Below are positions 7,727 through 9,557 of a stretch of DNA of 9,557 nt, in pieces. The position numbers and the translations under genes were made by a program. Each line of letters starts with the position of its first letter. Within the stretch, counting starts at the first letter, position 1. Origin of the DNA: an uncultured Gammaproteobacteria bacterium. GTDB lineage: Bacteria; Pseudomonadota; Gammaproteobacteria; Pseudomonadales; DT-91. The notes under the pieces were generated by a model. The model was not told the DNA's origin, made no database searches, and worked only from the letters and a program-made list of their open reading frames with translations. The stretch spans positions 1 to 9,557 of the forward strand of contig CAKMZU010000116.1 in the NCBI GenBank assembly GCA_929200485.1, written 5' to 3'.

Positions 7727-7913
7727 GGCGTTTTATTGTTATTCTCAGTTTTTATGGTCATTGTGAGACTATGCATTAGTGCACCATCAACGACCACTTA
7801 ATAGGTTTAGCGCGGCATAATAGCAAAAAATTGTCTTATTGATCCAGCGATATATTCCTCCCGAAGTCCAAAAAATCAATGAGCGTTTATAATTGAGTCT
7901 AGCTCTCTCGTTC
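7727..7913 (-). other. Intergenic spacer with possible transposase remnant
   Basis: No intact gene lies here. On the minus strand, one frame (about 7900-7800) reads NYKRSLIFW, then IYRWINK, and a different frame about 28 codons after the FW reads DGALMHSLTM. The order and spacing loosely resemble the N-terminal part of IS5-type transposases (SL..RGSL.FW, then YSD.AI..LT). The identity is weak, no terminal inverted repeats were found, and the resemblance may be chance. The spacer must also contain, or be read through from, any promoter for the glycosyltransferase operon. Confidence 0.2.
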
Positions 7914-8399
7914 TTATGGCCCCAAAATAATTTTTTGAGCGCCAGAGACGCCCACCTTAAGCTTATCCGTAACAACAGCAGCCATCCATTTCAAAAGTTT
8001 GCCATTTCTAAATTCAGGATGTCGTCCTTCGATCTGTTCTTGAACCACACGCCACTCAATCTCACAAGTCTTGAGATTGACGTTATAAAGCAAGGTCAAT
8101 GGAAACCGAGGAAACCTTAATCTATCGATTTTCATGCCCGAATAGTCAGGCAGAAAACTCTCCGGGAAAATAATATTTGCGTTTATTATTCTGTATGTAT
8201 TTACAGATCGGCTCGCCGCAATATCTTTTTCTGAAATATACCCTCTTTCCTCCGCCGAAATTTCTATTTCTGAGAAATATTTAGATAGATGCTCTTTTGC
8301 CTTGAGCACTTCTTGCATGACATGATCATGATGGGGTGCAACAGAATGAATACCTGCCCGTAAATTAACGTTACATCCTACTATCGATAGCACAAACAA
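7914..8399 (-). CDS. Hypothetical lipoprotein-like protein, start region apparently frameshifted
   Basis: The open frame from the TTG at 8399 gives 161 residues, but a start there leaves only eight residues before the lipobox IVGC (residues 6-9), too short and uncharged for a signal peptide. The frame stays open upstream only to 8414. An ATG at 8418, one frame off, would join this frame if the run of eight T's were seven, giving MIRFFYLFVLSIVGC, a textbook lipoprotein signal with Cys as the lipidated residue. I therefore read the gene as a small lipoprotein of about 167 residues (about 152 once processed), either frameshifted by mutation, expressed by slippage, or carrying a sequencing error. 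The mature part is mixed alpha/beta with several His residues near its start (HSVAPHHDH). I do not recognise the family. It lies 187 bp upstream of the glycosyltransferase on the same strand, possibly in the same transcript. Confidence 0.55.
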   Translation of the reverse strand: MFVLSIVGCNVNLRAGIHSVAPHHDHVMQEVLKAKEHLSKYFSEIEISAEERGYISEKDIAASRSVNTYRIINANIIFPESFLPDYSGMKIDRLRFPRFPLTLLYNVNLKTCEIEWRVVQEQIEGRHPEFRNGKLLKWMAAVVTDKLKVGVSGAQKIILGP

Positions 8400-8401
8400 A
8401 T

Positions 8402-8418
8402 AAAAAAAACCTAATCAT
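8402..8418 (-). other. Frameshifted signal-peptide start: ATG followed by T8 tract
   Basis: On the minus strand, ATG-ATT-AGG (8418-8410) is followed by eight T's (8409-8402). In the ATG frame translation ends after 15 codons. Removing one T joins it to the downstream frame and creates a complete lipoprotein signal peptide. A purine-rich GAGAAGG (8427-8421) lies just before the ATG and extends 16S-like pairing through GGTGAT, though its spacing is short. The intended start is therefore probably 8418 rather than the TTG at 8399. Confidence 0.5.
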
Positions 8419-8449
8419 CACCTTCTCTACTGTAACTGCATAAAAGTCT

Positions 8450-8479
8450 ATTTGACATGAGAAGGCAATAAAGTTTCAA
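8450..8479 (-). promoter_or_regulatory. Weak candidate promoter for the lipoprotein gene
   Basis: On the minus strand TTGAAA (8479-8474, 5 of 6 to -35) and TCAAAT (8455-8450, 4 of 6 to -10) are 18 bases apart, upstream of the ATG at 8418. Such matches are common in AT-rich DNA, so the support is slight. Confidence 0.25.
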
Positions 8480-8678
8480 ACTCTCGATTTGAATCGTTCT
8501 CAAAATCATAAAAATCAAGCGACGTACATCAAAAGTTTACCAAAAGCAGAGATTATCAAACTTACTGATAAATATGACTTATTCACTCATGCAGTTTAAT
8601 TCAGTAGCTTAACATCACTCTTCGAAGGCACCTTTTTGCATAATCATAGTCAAGAAAGTGCTGAAGATAATTTACATG

Positions 8679-8696
8679 GGCAATTGAACAATTGCC
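8679..8696. repeat. Perfect 8-bp inverted repeat with 2-base spacer
   Basis: GGCAATTG and its exact reverse complement CAATTGCC are separated by AA, and a G-T wobble could extend the stem by one pair. As RNA it would fold as a six-pair stem with a six-base loop. No T-run follows directly on either strand, so it does not look like an intrinsic terminator. It could equally be a symmetric protein-binding site, and its function is unknown. Confidence 0.4.
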
Positions 8697-8933
8697 TATT
8701 TAATGAGCGTTGTAATTATTTTATCGATGATACCAATTAAACAGATCAGAGATTAATGTGATTAGCTAGATACGACCAATAGATCATTTAGGAAATTCTT
8801 CATTCAGCAACCAGACTCTTAGAACCAAGCTCCCAGGAGGGCGTCCGAAAATGGAAATTTTACGGTTTTAGCAAAAATTAATTACCCTATATATCAGTAA
8901 GTTAATATTTTAAATATCCTAGTTCTCAGCCTC

Positions 8934-9557
8934 CTAGAGATGAAATTCAACATCCTGTCGCTGATCCCCTCCCATTAATTCACTCACAACAACATCTAAA
9001 GGCTCGTTATCATAGATCACACGGTACATACCTTGTATAAGCGGCATGTATATATTGCGTTCATCTGATTGCTCTTTAACGAGTTTCAGGGTATTTACCC
9101 CTTCGGCTACCTGCCCCAGCTCGCTACAAATAACATCTAAAGGCTTGCCTTCACCTATCGCAAAACCCACTTGAAAGTTTCTGCTTAGTGGCGACATACA
9201 GGTAACAATCAAATCCCCTACACCGGACAATCCAAGGAATGTCATAGGGTTAGCACCTAATTCTGCAGCAAAACGCCCCATTTCAGCAAGACTTCTGGTC
9301 ATTAACAAGCCTATAGTATTCTGACCTGATCCCAGCGCTTGAGCCATACCACACATGATGGCATAACAATTCTTTAGCGCCCCACCGAGTTCAACACCAA
9401 AAACATCATTATTTCCATATACTCTGAAATAACGGGTATGCAACAATTGCTGAACTGATGAAATCAACGCATCTGACTGACTGGCAATCACGGTTGCCGT
9501 GATTTGTTTCTCCGCCAATTCTTTGGCCAGATTAGGCCCACTAATGACGCCAACATG
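8934..9557 (-). CDS. gpsA: Glycerol-3-phosphate dehydrogenase [NAD(P)+], C-terminal two thirds
   Basis: The frame runs in from the right edge (first visible codon at 9557) to the TAG at 8934-8936, giving 207 residues of a protein usually about 330 long; the N-terminal NAD-binding GxGxxG part lies outside. The TTG at 9518 is not the start, because family sequence continues upstream as [17 protein letters not shown]. Further diagnostic motifs are [10 protein letters not shown] with the conserved catalytic lysine, [20 protein letters not shown] with the substrate-phosphate Arg-Asn, and the C-terminal [11 protein letters not shown]. The cytoplasmic enzyme reduces dihydroxyacetone phosphate to sn-glycerol-3-phosphate, the backbone for all phospholipids. 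No lesion is visible. The wide gap downstream suggests it is transcribed independently of the lipoprotein gene. Confidence 0.97.
   Translation of the reverse strand, partial: HVGVISGPNLAKELAEKQITATVIASQSDALISSVQQLLHTRYFRVYGNNDVFGVELGGALKNCYAIMCGMAQALGSGQNTIGLLMTRSLAEMGRFAAELGANPMTFLGLSGVGDLIVTCMSPLSRNFQVGFAIGEGKPLDVICSELGQVAEGVNTLKLVKEQSDERNIYMPLIQGMYRVIYDNEPLDVVVSELMGGDQRQDVEFHL

Larger units (their letters stand above)
8419..8933. other. Long gene-free stretch between the lipoprotein gene and gpsA
   Basis: About 515 bp, AT-rich, without a convincing gene on either strand. It is bounded by the start of the lipoprotein gene and the stop of gpsA, both minus strand. One plus-strand frame from 8456 to 8734 contains a single stop (TAA at 8597-8599) and has a plausible protein composition, but no motif I recognise and no start with a ribosome site. 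A near-perfect hairpin lies at 8679-8696. The part nearest gpsA (8740-8933) is stop-rich in all the frames I read and shows no strong T-tailed terminator. No tRNA-like fold or tandem repeat was seen. Confidence 0.5.

Noticed and set aside
7787..7975. 62-codon minus-strand open frame with TTG start
   Set aside because: Its first part is the lipoprotein gene read out of frame; only the later part (about 7800-7900) was kept, as a weak transposase hint.
7893..8120. 75-codon plus-strand open frame
   Set aside because: Antisense to the lipoprotein-like gene, which has the better coding character and lipobox.
8831..8845. GC-rich CTCC-CA-GGAG symmetry as a gpsA terminator
   Set aside because: Four-pair stem with a two-base loop and no T-run; too weak, and about 90 bp past the stop codon.
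8911..8945. CCTAG repeats and TCTC/GAGA symmetry at the gpsA stop
   Set aside because: Short imperfect matches that overlap the coding end; no stable terminator hairpin can be drawn.
9516..9518. TTG at 9518 as the start of gpsA
   Set aside because: Conserved GpsA sequence ([16 protein letters not shown]) continues upstream to the window edge, so the gene is cut rather than short.

Overview
The window looks like chromosomal DNA of a moderately AT-rich Gram-negative bacterium, most likely a gammaproteobacterium. The grounds are a gpsA gene, an HpnN-like RND/MMPL exporter, an LplT/Aas-like MFS carrier and a group III truncated haemoglobin. I cannot name the genus from sequence alone. There are seven protein genes, two of them cut by the window edges. 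I saw no rRNA, tRNA, CRISPR array or intact mobile element.

Layout, left to right. Positions 1-672 (+) hold the 3' part of a NodB-fold polysaccharide deacetylase with a C-terminal membrane helix. Positions 704-1066 (-) encode a group III truncated globin. Divergent from it, sharing a 54-bp intergenic space, is a two-gene plus-strand operon: a membrane-anchored HSL-type alpha/beta hydrolase (1121-2398) and an LplT-like MFS carrier with an unusual soluble tail (2407-3912). It converges, with a gap of only 14 bp, on a minus-strand pair transcribed from the right: a GT4 glycosyltransferase (7726 to 6521) and an HpnN-like RND exporter (6521 to 3927), joined by a TGATG stop/start overlap. Next comes a small unrecognised lipoprotein-like gene (8399 to 7914), whose signal peptide seems to be broken by one extra base in a homopolymer. 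About 530 bp without a convincing gene follow, and the right edge holds the C-terminal two thirds of gpsA (minus strand).

The shared theme is the cell envelope and its lipids: sn-glycerol-3-phosphate supply (GpsA), lipid or lysolipid flipping (LplT-like MFS), an ester hydrolase at the membrane, a glycosyltransferase coupled to a hydrophobe exporter, and a polysaccharide deacetylase. Two inferred modules stand out: GT4 + RND as a possible glycolipid synthesis/export pair, and esterase + LplT-like MFS as a possible lysophospholipid or acyl-ester module. Family assignments come from motifs read directly. The substrates are inference. The least ordinary part is 7727-8933, which combines a frameshifted lipoprotein, weak hints of decayed coding sequence and a long gene-free stretch.
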